Positions 1-9,151 of a stretch of 35,900 bases of DNA are shown here, in pieces. The DNA lies in the NCBI GenBank assembly GCA_051655145.1, contig JBOFZK010000052.1, forward strand, positions 1 through 35,900, in the 5' to 3' direction. The notes below the pieces were generated by a model that was not told the origin of the DNA, did not search any database, and was given only the letters and a program-made list of their open reading frames with translations. The DNA is from UBA710 sp051655145. GTDB taxonomy: Bacteria; Bacillota_I; Bacilli_A; Mycoplasmatales; Metamycoplasmataceae. Both the position numbers and the translations under genes were made by a program. Numbering within the stretch: the first letter of the stretch is position 1; every line of letters starts with the position of its first letter.

Positions 1-1
1 T

Positions 2-1552
2 AATAATTATAAAAATATAAGAAAACATATTTATAAATTATTCTATTTTAATAAAATTAAAAACAAAGTAAATTTATTTTACTATTTCTATAATGTTATA
101 ATTTGTCTTTTGCCTTTGATTGGAATAATTCCAATTATAAATTCCATTATTCCTAATCAAGAAATTAATACCATTATTCTTTCTAAGTTTTATATTATAA
201 GTTTTATAGTTTCTACAATAATGCTTTTTGATTATTGTTTAAGATTATCGATAATTGATTATGTTTACCAAGAATCTTATCCAATTTCTCTTATTAGAAA
301 CTTTAAAAGTTTAGTTTCTAATTATCAATTATTATCTTCAATTATAATAATTATTTTAGGTGTTGTATATGGTTCTTTTGTAAATGGAGAATTAGTATTT
401 CAAAATCCTGATTTTGACCAAAACATAAGTCAGGTCGTTTTTACAATTTTATTAGGTTTTAATTTAGCTCAAATATATCCAAAATTTGTTTATAGTAGAT
501 TAAATAAAAATAATCTTGAGATTCTTAAAAAAATAATTTGAAATAAAAAGAAAACATTAATTTTAATGATTGTAATTTTATTTGTTATTTTAATTTTCTT
601 CTCATTTTTAATATTCAAATTAGAAGATTATTACTGAACAGATATTAATCCTAATCCACAAGACAAACCTACTAATGTAATTGATAACATTTGAATAGCT
701 CTTTGATATTGTTTTGTAACTATTACAACAATCGGGTATGGTGATTATGTTCCGGTTTATTTTGCAAGTAAAATAATATCTGTTCTTCTGTCTATAATTG
801 GAATTTCATATTACGGGCTTGTAGGTAGTGTTATCGTTAATGTTTTTTCTGATTATTCAAATATTAAGAAAAATAATATTGAAAAAATAAATAATTTTAA
901 AGAAGATGAACGCCAAAGAAAAAATTTAGAAGAACTAATTAATAAAGCTCTTATTAATTTTGAAAATAATAAAGATAATTTAGAAAATCTTAAAGTTCAA
1001 GATGAAGAAGAAGTTAAAAAATATGACCCTGATTATATTTTAAAAAATATTTATTATAGTACTGATGAAGCGGTTCTTAAATTTGAAAATACTGATTTAG
1101 GTGATTTACATAGAATATCTTTTAAAGAAGATGAAAAACATACATATAAAATTGAAGAAAATCATGAAGAAGCTAATATTTTATTAATAAATATTAATTC
1201 AATAAGAATGAATAAAATATTTTTAATAAAAACTCCTATTTTATTTTTAAAAGAAAAACATATCAAAACTTTAAATACTATTTTTATTTATAAAAAAAAT
1301 GATAAAAAAGAAATTACTTTTAGAATTGATGTTGTAGGAAATGTTCTTTTAGATAAAAAGGAAGCTTGAAAACGTTATGGAAAATATTCTGATTTAACTA
1401 AAACTCAATTTTTCTTTAACTTTAAAGACGATAAACAAATTTCTGTTATCCCAATTTTAAAAATTAATATTTATTCAGAACCATTTTTAGTTTCTGATTT
1501 AATAATTGAGAAGAAACTAACTAAAAAAATAGTTTTCCTAACTAAAATTTAG
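2..1552 (+). CDS. 6-TM potassium channel subunit (5' end outside window)
   Basis: The frame is open from the first bases of the window to a TAG at 1550, so the true start lies upstream; about 516 codons are visible. The product is a membrane K+ channel subunit. The selectivity filter TTIGYGD is encoded near 728-748, between a pore helix and a final hydrophobic helix. Four further hydrophobic segments precede the pore pair, giving a six-segment layout, but I see no regularly spaced arginines of an S4 voltage sensor. About 225 residues after the last helix are charged and cytosolic, and I cannot match them to a named regulatory domain. Several Trp codons are TGA. A separate promoter for the next gene lies just after the stop, so the two are probably not obligately cotranscribed. 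The channel assignment is strong; the gating mode is unknown. Confidence 0.85.
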
Positions 1553-1556
1553 ATAG

Positions 1557-1565
1557 TGATATAAT
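1557..1565 (+). promoter_or_regulatory. Extended -10 promoter of the tyrosine decarboxylase cluster
   Basis: TGA-TATAAT (TG at 1557-1558, hexamer 1560-1565) is an extended -10 element located 34 bases before the permease ATG at 1600, just past the K+ channel stop. No convincing -35 box is visible, as is common in mollicutes. It would start a short leader containing an AAGGAAAA-type ribosome site. Confidence 0.55.
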
Positions 1566-1599
1566 TAAACATAAGATATTGAATAAAAAAGGAAAATTT

Positions 1600-3138
1600 A
1601 TGTTTCTTAAAAGAAATAAGACTAATGACTCTTCAGAATCAAAACCTATCAATAAAAAAATATCATTATTACAATTAGTAGGACTTTCAATAGCTTTTTT
1701 TGGATCTATAAGAAATGTTCCCCAAGTAGCTAGTGCAGGATATTCATCTATTATTTGAATGGTATTATCAATTATTATTTTTGTTATTCCAATGGGTTTT
1801 ATTGCCGCAGAATTAGCAACGGGTTGATCTAAAAGAGGAGGGCCAGAAGTTTGAGTAAAAGAAGCTTTTGGCAAAAGAGCCGGTTTTTTAGTTGCTTGGC
1901 TATTATGAGTCCAAATGTTTTTTGGAATGGTAATCATAGGAGTTGGTCTTGCCACAATGGTCGCTTTTGTTATAGGCGATCCGATGATTACTACTCCTTG
2001 AAGTGATGGAGTATCGACTACCCATCATTTAAGTACTGATCCGATTTTTCTAGCATTATTTACAATTTTTATTTATTGAGTTATTACTATTTTAAATTTT
2101 GTTTCAAATAAAGTAGGAAAATCTCTTATAAATATAGGAGCTGTAGTTGGAATTTATGTTCCATTTGTTTTTTTAACAATTTTTGGAATAAGTTTTATTT
2201 CCGAACAAGCAATAAGAGGAAATTTTGATTTAATAAATAATATTCCAGGAGCTATTTTCCCTCCAGCTCAAGAAGGAATTATTCCTCAACAAGCTGGTGG
2301 TCTTCAATTATTTTCTCAAATAATGTGAATTTTTATAGGACTGGAAATTGCTTCGACAAGAGCTAATGAAATAGATAATCCAAAGAAAAATTATTCATTA
2401 GGTTTATTAATTGTTTTAGTATTAATGGTAATTTTTAATTTAGGAGTTGGATTTATTTTCGCCGCATTAGTTCCTAATAATGAAATATCATTAGCAAATG
2501 CCGTTATTATTCCTTTTAAAATTATTTTAGAAACTTGAGGAGCTCCTTGACTTGTGAATATTTTTGCTTTATTAATGGCATTTGGAATGTTCAGTCAATT
2601 AAATTCATGAATTCTAGGGCCTTCAAATGCAATGTATGCAACAGCTACAGAAGGAACAATGCCTTTATTCTTCCATAAAAAAACTAAAAGAGATGTTCCT
2701 ATTGTTTTTGTTATTGTTCAAGCTATTGCCGTTACATTATTTGCAATTCTATATGCAGTTCTAACAATAACAGGAGCTGGTAATGTTTTTGGAATTTTAT
2801 TAAATGAAACAATTATTTTATATTGTATAGCTTATATTTTAATGATCTTTGCTTTTATCAAATTAAAATATTCAAAACCAGATGTTGTAAGAGGATTTAC
2901 AGTTCCTGGTAAAAAAGTTGGAGCATGAATTATTTCAGTATTAGCTTTACTGGGAGTAACCATGGCAATTATTGTTACCTTCTTCCAACAACAAGGTACT
3001 TTAGAATTATTATTAGTACAAGATCTTTTAGTTTATGTTGGTTTATCATCAATTTTAATCTTAATTCCTATTGGAATTTCTTTTTCAAAAAAATTCAAAG
3101 ATCATTCTTGATTAGTAGCTAGCGAACAAGTTGAATAA
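1600..3138 (+). CDS. APC-family amino-acid permease (probable amino acid/amine antiporter)
   Basis: A 512-aa integral membrane protein of the amino acid-polyamine-organocation superfamily, with about 12 hydrophobic segments. The first helix region (QLVGLSIAFFGSIRNVP) and the loop ending GWSKRGGPEVWVKEAFG have the look of the GadC-type glutamate/GABA exchanger branch. The start ATG at 1600 follows an AAAAAAGGAAAATTT ribosome site. The stop is 27 bases before the decarboxylase gene, and another permease follows that gene. By context it should import the decarboxylase substrate and export the amine, or be one of two specialised carriers. Trp is mostly TGA with an occasional TGG. Family assignment is firm; the substrate is inferred from the neighbour only. 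Confidence 0.8.
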
Positions 3139-3165
3139 ACAAAATAATTTATTAAGGAGAAATAT

Positions 3166-5040
3166 ATGAACAAGGATAAAAAAATAATTGATTTTAAAGC
3201 TTTATTTTTAGGCTCTAAATCAGAAAATGAAGTATTTTATAAAAATCTTATAACCTCAGCTTATGAGGATTCGGCATATTGAAGAAAAAATTTTCATGCC
3301 GGAGATAAAGATATTATTTTAGAAGAAGATAAAACAGAAAAAGATTTTATTTACACTTCTAATAGAGCAAAAGAAGTGTTAAATAATTTATCTCATCTTT
3401 TAAGATCAGGAAGTATTCCTTGACATTCTCCAAGATATTTAGGACATATGAATAGTGAAACATTAATGCCAGGAATTATCGCTTATTTTGAAACAATGTT
3501 TTTCAATGGAAATAATGTCGCTTATGAATCATCTCCTGCAACATCAAGAATGGAATCAGAAGTTGGTTTAGATTTTTGTAGATTATTGGGGTTTGATCCT
3601 AAAAAAGGTTGAGGACATATTTCAGCAGATGGTTCAGTAGCTAATTATGAAGGTTTATGATATGCCAGAAATTTCAAATCAATTCCTTTTGCCATGAAAG
3701 AAGTATTTCCTGAAGTGGTTAAAAATAAAAGTGATTGAGAATTATTTAATATGTCAGTTGATGAAATTATTGCCATATTAGATAAAGACCCTCAAAAATG
3801 AGATGCTATAAAAGATAATTCAATTAGAGTTGATTCTTCAAAAATGAATCAATTAGGAAAAATTTTTGTTCCCAGAACTAAACATTATTCATGACTTAAA
3901 GCTGTTGATATTTTAGGAATTGGAACAAAAAATATTGTTCCAATAGATGTAGATATTAATTACCGTATGGATATTAATGTTTTAGAAAAAGAACTTAATA
4001 AATGTATTGCAGAAAAAACTCCTATTTTAGCAGTTGTTTCAGTTGTTGGAACTACTGAAGAAGGAGCAATTGATCACGTTGATAAAGTAATTGCTATTCG
4101 AGAAAAATTAAAAAAAGAAGAAAATGTTTGATTCTATTATCATATTGATGCCGCTTATGGTGGTTATTTAAGATCAATTTGTTTAGATGAAAATGATAAG
4201 TTTATTCCTTTTGAAGATCTTCAAAAAAAATATAAAGAATACAAAGTATTCGATAAATTAAATACTTGACCAAATCAAGATATTTATAATGCTTTTAAAG
4301 CAATGGGTAATGCTGAATCAATTACAATCGATCCCCATAAAATGGGTTATACTCCATATTCAGCTGGAGGAATTGCTATAAGAGATATTAAAATGAGAAA
4401 TGCGATTTCTTATTTTGCTACATATGTTTTCGATACTAAAATAACAATTCCTGATTTATTAGGTGCTTATATTTTCGAAGGATCAAAAGCAGGAGCTACA
4501 GCTGCCGCTGTTTGAACAAATCATCAAGTAGTTCCACTAAATATAACAGGTTATGGAAAACTAATGGGACATAATATTGAAGGATCAAGTAATTTTGCAA
4601 ATCATATTAATGAAAAAACATATGTAGTAGATGGACAAAAAGTAAATGTTTATATTCTTACAAAACCTGATTTTAATATTGTTGATTTTGCCTTTAATTT
4701 TGAAGGAAATAGTTCATTAGAAAAAATGAATCAATTAAATCAAGAAATTTATAAACACTCTTCATTTGTTGAAGGTGATACATATATCAATGATTTAATT
4801 CTTTCCCATACAAGTTTTTCTTTTGAAGATTATAAAAATGCTCCTTTAGATATTTTAAAAAGAGCTAAAATTAATGAAAAAGAATTTTTAAATAATGGTT
4901 CAATTAATATTTTAAGATCTTGTATTCTTTCTCCTTGACTATATGATAAAAATGACTTTAATTATTTCTCAAGTCTTTTTGATGAAGCGATTACAAAAAA
5001 ACTAAAAATAATTATTAGTGATTTAAAAAATGTCAAATAA
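3166..5040 (+). CDS. tdcA: Tyrosine decarboxylase (PLP-dependent, group II)
   Basis: A 624-aa PLP-dependent decarboxylase expected to turn L-tyrosine (possibly also L-phenylalanine) into the amine plus CO2 in the cytosol. The PLP lysine is K392 in the motif SITIDPHKMGY, and the cofactor-binding HIDAAYGG begins at residue 326. Blocks remembered from the Enterococcus/Lactobacillus enzyme are kept almost word for word: GHMNSETLMPG, NGNNVAYESSPATS, GLWYARN, KHYSWLKA and LLGAYIFEGSKAGATAA. The length fits that family (about 620 aa) and not glutamate decarboxylase (about 460 aa). The start at 3166 follows AAGGAGAAATAT. All 11 Trp codons are TGA, so the gene is adapted to code 4. The downstream permease begins 11 bases inside its 3' end. 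Decarboxylation uses up a cytosolic proton, fitting pH defence or energy generation with the antiporters. Confidence 0.92.
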
Positions 5041-6454
5041 ACAAATTGGAATTATTGGATTCTTTTCTTTAACAGCTACATCATTAATGTCTATGGTTTT
5101 ATATCCAACTTTTGCAAGTTCTGGATTTAATCTTATTTTCTTTATGGTTATTGCCGCTTTTTTATGATTTATTCCAGTAGCGATATGTTCAGCTGAAATG
5201 GGTTCCGTTATTAAGTGAAAAAAGGGCGGAATTTTTGAATGAAGTAAAAATACGATGAATGAAAAATGAGGTTTTGCTGCTGTCTTTTTTCAGTGATTTC
5301 AAACTACTGTAATTTATACTATATTTTTTTATTTTTTATTAAGTGGAATTAGTTATATTTTTGATACTAATATTCTAAATAGTAATATCGTCCAATTCTT
5401 TATTATTATTGCCGCTTTTTTATTTGTTAATTTCCTAAATGTTTTTGGACTTAAAATTACAATATGAATCAGCAGAATTTCTCTTCCAGTAGGAGTTATT
5501 CTTCCAACTGTTCTTCTTATAATTTTTTCTTTCTGTTTTGTTTTTATTACTAAAAATGGAGAGCTTCCTCCGAAATTAGATACATCGGTTTTACCGAAAG
5601 ATAATATTTTTGAATTTGTAATTTTTTCTTCATTTCTTTTAAGTATGACCGCTATTGAAGTTTCCGCTAATACAATAAATGTTCTTAAGAATTCTAAAAA
5701 AACATATCCGATTGTAATTGGAATGGTAGTTCTTACTCTAGTTACTTTAAATACTTTAGCAGGAATATCTATTGCCTTAGTTCTTCCAATTGATGAAATT
5801 CAATTATCTAATGCTGTATTTTTAACTTTTGATACAGTTGTTAAAGGATTATTTGGAAATAGCTATATTTGAATTAGTAAGATTATTTCCTTTTTAATTA
5901 TTATCGGAATAATTGGTCAAGTAAGCACTATTATCGTTGAACCCTCAATTGGTTTTAGTAATTCAATTAAAACAATTGGAATTTGAAGTTGATTAAATAA
6001 AGAAAATAGATGAGGAGTTAAATATAATATATTTGTAATTCAAATCTTCTTTATGATCTTTTGATTTTCTCTTTTAAATTTCCTTCCATCAAATAATAAT
6101 TTGGTAATGACTATATGTATTTCAATTACTTCAGGAACATATTTATTTGCTTACGTTTTATTATTTTTATCTTATTTAATTTTGACCTGAAAATATAATG
6201 ACTTGGAACGGAAATTTTCAATTAAAAATAAAATAGTAAAAACAATTATTGCTTCCGTTGGACTGTTATTAACAATCGGAACAATTATAATAATCTTTTT
6301 TAAGCCAACTATCAATTTAGAATTAGATCAATATATTATTTATGTATCAATTCTTTTATCATCATTAATCATTATTTTTATTGCTCCATTTGCTTTGTAT
6401 AAGATATTTAAAAAGAAAGAAAACCAAATTGAAAATGTTGCAATAATAGAATAA
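5030..6454 (+). CDS. Second APC-family amino-acid permease (probable tyrosine/tyramine exchanger)
   Basis: A 474-aa permease with about 12 hydrophobic segments and no cytosolic domain. It opens with a short charged N-terminus and a first helix region (IGIIGFFSLTATSLMSMV), followed by the loop EMGSVIKWKKGGIFEWSK that resembles the GGxYxW loop of APC exchangers. The ATG at 5030 overlaps the end of the decarboxylase gene, so expression is probably translationally coupled to it; I see no separate ribosome site. In enterococci and lactobacilli tyrosine decarboxylase is followed by the tyrosine/tyramine antiporter tyrP, and this gene sits in that position. It is clearly different in sequence from the permease at 1600-3138. 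The transporter family is well supported; the exact substrate is inference. Confidence 0.78.
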
Positions 6455-6486
6455 AAAATAATTTAATCTTTTTTTATTTAATTAAA

Positions 6487-6492
6487 TATAAT
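6487..6492 (+). promoter_or_regulatory. -10 box giving a leaderless ABC permease mRNA
   Basis: TATAAT ends 7 bases before the ATG at 6500, and no ribosome site lies between. Transcription would begin at or next to the start codon. Confidence 0.5.
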
Positions 6493-6499
6493 TTATACA

Positions 6500-7441
6500 A
6501 TGAAAATAAAATTAGATTCTTTAAAAATAAATAGTGATACAGCAACGGCTTATTCAGCTATTTATTTTTTTATAAATAAGTTTTTTTGAAAAACAAAAAT
6601 TGGTCCTTTAGCATTCTTTTTATTTCCTTTAGGGTTTATGCTTGTTTATTTTTTCGTTGCAATGGATCGAAGTATATCTATTTTTGCAGGTGGTCTTCCA
6701 TCTTATTTATCGCTTGGATTATTACCAATTGCTTTAGTTGTTCTTCCTCAAATGCTAGTAGAAATAAAATCATCTATTCTTCTAAGAAAAATAGCGGTAT
6801 CTAATGTTTCTAAGTTGTGATATATTTTTATTGTTTTTATAGCATATTTTATTATCTTATTATTTGAAGCTATTTATGTTTTAATATTTTATTTTATATT
6901 TTTAAATAAAGATTCTTTTGAACAAACTAAAAATTTAAACTGAGGTAATTTAATATTTAGTTTGTTTTCTTTATTCCTTGTAGTAATAGCATTTGGTATT
7001 TTACTAGGAGTTTTATTAAACAATTCTTTATCAGTTCAATTAACAGGTTTTGCTATTTTATTTGCTTCTCTTCTTTTTTCTGGACAATTTATTCCAATTC
7101 AAGTAATAGGTTCTGTTTCAGCGCTTAAATATGTTTCTTTATTTTCTCCTTTAAGTTATTCTTTAGGTTTAATAAATAATACCTTAATTCCTTATTCATT
7201 AGAGGATCCAATATTTTTAAATGATTTTCTTAAAGGGGCTGATATTTTTAATATTAATGATCCATTTTTTATTTTCTCATTTGAAATGCCACCAACAGGG
7301 ACTGAAATACCTCCTTTTGATAAAATAACTATAAATATTTACGATACTTGACAAAAAGTTTTAAATTTAGTTATTCCTTTTATTCTTGTTATTATTGTAA
7401 ATATAATAAGTTGATATAAATTTAAGTGATCAAATAGATAG
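6500..7441 (+). CDS. ABC-2 type transporter permease
   Basis: A 313-aa membrane protein with about six hydrophobic segments, in two blocks around residues 30-120 and 150-235 plus a last segment near 290-305. The order (cytosolic N-terminus, FFPLGFMLVYFFV, later FSGQFIPIQVIGSVSALKY and SPLSYSLG) matches ABC-2 export permeases of drug or polymer exporters. The last helix is preceded by a roughly 60-residue hydrophilic loop, probably external. The ATPase gene begins 8 bases after its stop, so the two form one exporter. Nothing in the sequence tells the cargo. It follows the second APC permease by 45 bases but has its own TATAAT, so it need not belong to the decarboxylase cluster. Confidence 0.75.
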
Positions 7442-7449
7442 GTAATAAA

Positions 7450-8271
7450 ATGATTAAAAAAATACTGTGAGAAAAAATTAAACAAATTCCTTATAAACAA
7501 AAAAATGATTTATATAAAGATTTAGACATAATTAAAACTTATACTTCAGATGCTAAAGTTTTAATTGAAGTAAATGATCTTAAACAATCATTTAAAACCT
7601 TAAGATCAGAAAAAGTTATTTATGATCATGTTGATTTTAAAATCTATGAAAATGAAAGAACTGCTTTTCTTGGAGGAAATGGAGCTGGAAAAACAATAAC
7701 TACTGAATCTATTTGTGGTTATCGAAAATATACAAGCGGAAATATTTCTTATAATTACGATTATATTAATAATCCATATGAAAAACTCTCTGTTCAGTTT
7801 CAAGATTTAAAATTCCCTTTATCTTTAACTGTAAAGGATTTAATTGATTTTGTAATTAAACTAGTTAATATTAAAATTGATGATCTTGAAGAATTTAATC
7901 GTTCATTAGAAATTTTCGAGCTTAAAAAAAATCTAAATACCAAAGTCTCTAAATTATCTGGCGGGCAACAACAAAGACTTAATGTATTCTTATCACTTTT
8001 AAATAAACCAAAAGTATTATTTTTAGATGAATTTACTACAGGACTTGATATAGCTATTAAAAATACTATTCAAAATTTTATAATGAACTATTGTGACAAG
8101 TATAAAATTTCATTAATATTAATTTCTCATGATAATAATGCAATCAAAGAAATGTGTGATCGAATTATTATTTTAGCTAATAAACAAATAATGATTGATA
8201 TTTCTAAAGAAGAAGCTATTAGAATGTTTGGTTCTGTTGAAAAACTATTAAATAAATATATTGTTGTTTAA
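7450..8271 (+). CDS. ABC transporter ATP-binding protein
   Basis: A 273-aa cytosolic ATPase that powers the ABC-2 permease encoded just upstream. Walker A GGNGAGKT is at residues 75-82, the signature LSGGQQQR at 169-176, Walker B VLFLDE at 189-194 and the switch histidine in LISHD at 227. All catalytic motifs are intact. The first 40 residues are a Lys-rich extension before the nucleotide-binding domain. The start at 7450 lies 8 bases after the permease stop with only a weak GGTAAT-like site. After its stop the plus strand runs into the terminator shared with the opposing tRNA array. It is a single-domain subunit, presumably working as a homodimer with two permease copies. Confidence 0.88.
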
Positions 8272-8300
8272 TATTTTATTTAAATAAAAAACGATAAAAA

Positions 8301-8324
8301 AAATACCTACATAAAAAGGTATTT
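8301..8324 (-). terminator. Intrinsic terminator of the tRNA array (possibly bidirectional)
   Basis: AAATACC and GGTATTT form a 7-bp stem around a 10-base loop. On the minus strand the stem runs into a T8 stretch (TTTTTTTT in all, counting stem bases), a good terminator after tRNA-Phe. On plus the tail is poorer (GGTCATTTTATTT), so it may end the ABC operon less efficiently. Confidence 0.7.
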
Positions 8325-8343
8325 GGTCATTTTATTTATGCTA

Positions 8344-8419
8344 TGGTGGCTTCTCCAGGAATCGAACCAGGGACACACAGAGCTTCAATCTGTTGCTCTA
8401 CCAACTGAGCTAAGAAGCC
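8344..8419 (-). tRNA. tRNA-Phe (GAA)
   Basis: Full cloverleaf with acceptor GGCTTCT/AGAAGCC, anticodon loop TTGAAGC and encoded CCA. It is the last gene of the eight-tRNA array. Confidence 0.95.
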
Positions 8420-8422
8420 ATA

Positions 8423-8498
8423 TGGCGGTCTAGACGGGGATCGAACCCGCGATCTCCTCCGTGACAGGGAGGCGTATTAACCACTTTACCACTAAACC
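8423..8498 (-). tRNA. tRNA-Asp (GTC)
   Basis: Acceptor GGTTTAG/CTAGACC, anticodon loop CTGTCAC between CCTCC and GGAGG, CCA encoded. Three bases separate it from tRNA-Phe. Confidence 0.95.
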
Positions 8499-8499
8499 T

Positions 8500-8574
8500 T
8501 GGTTGCGGAGACAGGACTTGAACCTGTGACCTTCGGATTATGAGCCCGACGAGCTACCACTGCTCTACTCCGCG
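8500..8574 (-). tRNA. Initiator tRNA-fMet (CAT)
   Basis: The acceptor CGCGGAG/CTCCGCA has the C1-A72 mismatch typical of initiators, and the anticodon stem ends in G29-G30-G31 before loop CTCATAA. CCA is encoded. This distinguishes it from the other two CAT tRNAs of the array. Confidence 0.93.
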
Positions 8575-8580
8575 ATGTTA

Positions 8581-8601
8581 AGAAATAAATTAATTATTTC
8601 T
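8581..8601. other. Inverted repeat in the tRNA-Ser/fMet spacer
   Basis: AGAAATAA and TTATTTCT flank a 5-base loop. No T-tract follows on the tRNA-coding strand, so it is more likely a processing or spacer hairpin than a terminator. Confidence 0.35.
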
Positions 8602-8633
8602 TTTTGGAAAAAAACTGAATAATGTTTTTTATA

Positions 8634-8726
8634 TGGCGGGCAATGAGGGATTCGAACCCCCGCGGGCGGTAAAGCCCCTGCTAGTTTTCAAGACTAGTCC
8701 CTTCAGCCAGACTTGGGTAATTGCCC
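8634..8726 (-). tRNA. tRNA-Ser (TGA)
   Basis: 93 bases with the long variable arm of class II tRNAs, anticodon loop CTTGAAA, acceptor GGGCAAT/ATTGCCC and encoded CCA. Confidence 0.95.
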
Positions 8727-8727
8727 A

Positions 8728-8804
8728 TGGTGGACCCAACAGGGCTCGAACCTGTGACCTACCGGTTATGAGCCGGACGCTCTAACCGACTGAGCTATAG
8801 GTCC
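8728..8804 (-). tRNA. tRNA-Ile2 (CAT, lysidine type)
   Basis: The anticodon is CAT in loop CTCATAA, with acceptor GGACCTA/TGGGTCC. This acceptor and loop resemble the minor tRNA-Ile of other mollicutes, whose C34 is converted to lysidine to read AUA. The Ile identity is inferred by likeness and from its place next to elongator Met. Confidence 0.8.
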
Positions 8805-8824
8805 ATTCCTTTGTTTTTTCCATT

Positions 8825-8901
8825 TGGTGGCGCCAAAGGGAGTCGAACCCTTGACCTTCCGGGTATGAACCGGATGCTCTAACCAGCTGAGCTACAGCGC
8901 C
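8825..8901 (-). tRNA. Elongator tRNA-Met (CAT)
   Basis: Loop TTCATAC and acceptor GGCGCTG/TGGCGCC with normal pairing at the first position, unlike the initiator. CCA is encoded. Confidence 0.85.
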
Positions 8902-8904
8902 ATT

Positions 8905-8981
8905 TGGTGGAGAGGAAGGGAGTCGAACCCTCTACCTCCTGCGTGCAAGGCAGGCGCTCTAGCCAGGTGAGCTACCCCCCC
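8905..8981 (-). tRNA. tRNA-Ala (TGC)
   Basis: Anticodon loop CTTGCAC between CCTGC and GCAGG; acceptor GGGGGGG/CCTCTCC with two G-T pairs; CCA encoded. Confidence 0.94.
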
Positions 8982-8989
8982 AAAAATAA

Positions 8990-9066
8990 TGGTGAAGAAG
9001 ACAGGATTCGAACCTGCGACCACTACGTCCCAAACGTAGCGCTCTACCAAGCTGAGCTACTTCTCC
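8990..9066 (-). tRNA. tRNA-Pro (TGG)
   Basis: Anticodon loop TTTGGGA between CTACG and CGTAG; acceptor GGAGAAG/CTTCTTC; CCA encoded. It is the first gene of the array; the order Ala-Met-Ile-Ser-fMet-Asp-Phe that follows is the one known from Bacillus and other mollicutes. Confidence 0.94.
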
Positions 9067-9092
9067 GTATGCTTTTGTTTTTGATTAAAATT

Positions 9093-9098
9093 ATTATA
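9093..9098 (-). promoter_or_regulatory. -10 box of the tRNA array
   Basis: TATAAT on the minus strand lies about 26 bases before the first base of tRNA-Pro, in an AT-only stretch without a recognisable -35 box. Confidence 0.45.
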
Positions 9099-9125
9099 TA
9101 TTAAAATTAATTTTTTTATTAATAT

Positions 9126-9151
9126 AAATAAAAAAAATATTTTTTTTATTT
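9126..9151. repeat. Perfect 26-bp AT palindrome at the tsaD stop
   Basis: AAAT, A8, TA, T8, ATTT reads the same on both strands and includes the tsaD stop codon. The T8 run in the second arm suggests a weak AT-only transcription end for the gyrA operon, before the tRNA promoter; this role is a guess. Confidence 0.4.

Noticed and set aside
1542..1955. 137-codon minus-strand frame opposite the first permease
   Set aside because: It lies fully antisense to the permease, with composition of a shadow frame and no recognisable motif.
3166..5040. Glutamate decarboxylase, suggested by GadC-like permeases
   Set aside because: The length (624 aa) and conserved blocks fit tyrosine decarboxylase far better than GadB.
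110..8271. Many apparently broken genes on the plus strand
   Set aside because: All breaks are TGA codons at Trp positions; with genetic code 4 the genes are intact.
8904..9104. 66-codon plus-strand frame reading MVERKGVEPSTS
   Set aside because: It is a translation of the antisense of tRNA-Ala and tRNA-Pro; such peptides are a known false call over tRNA genes.
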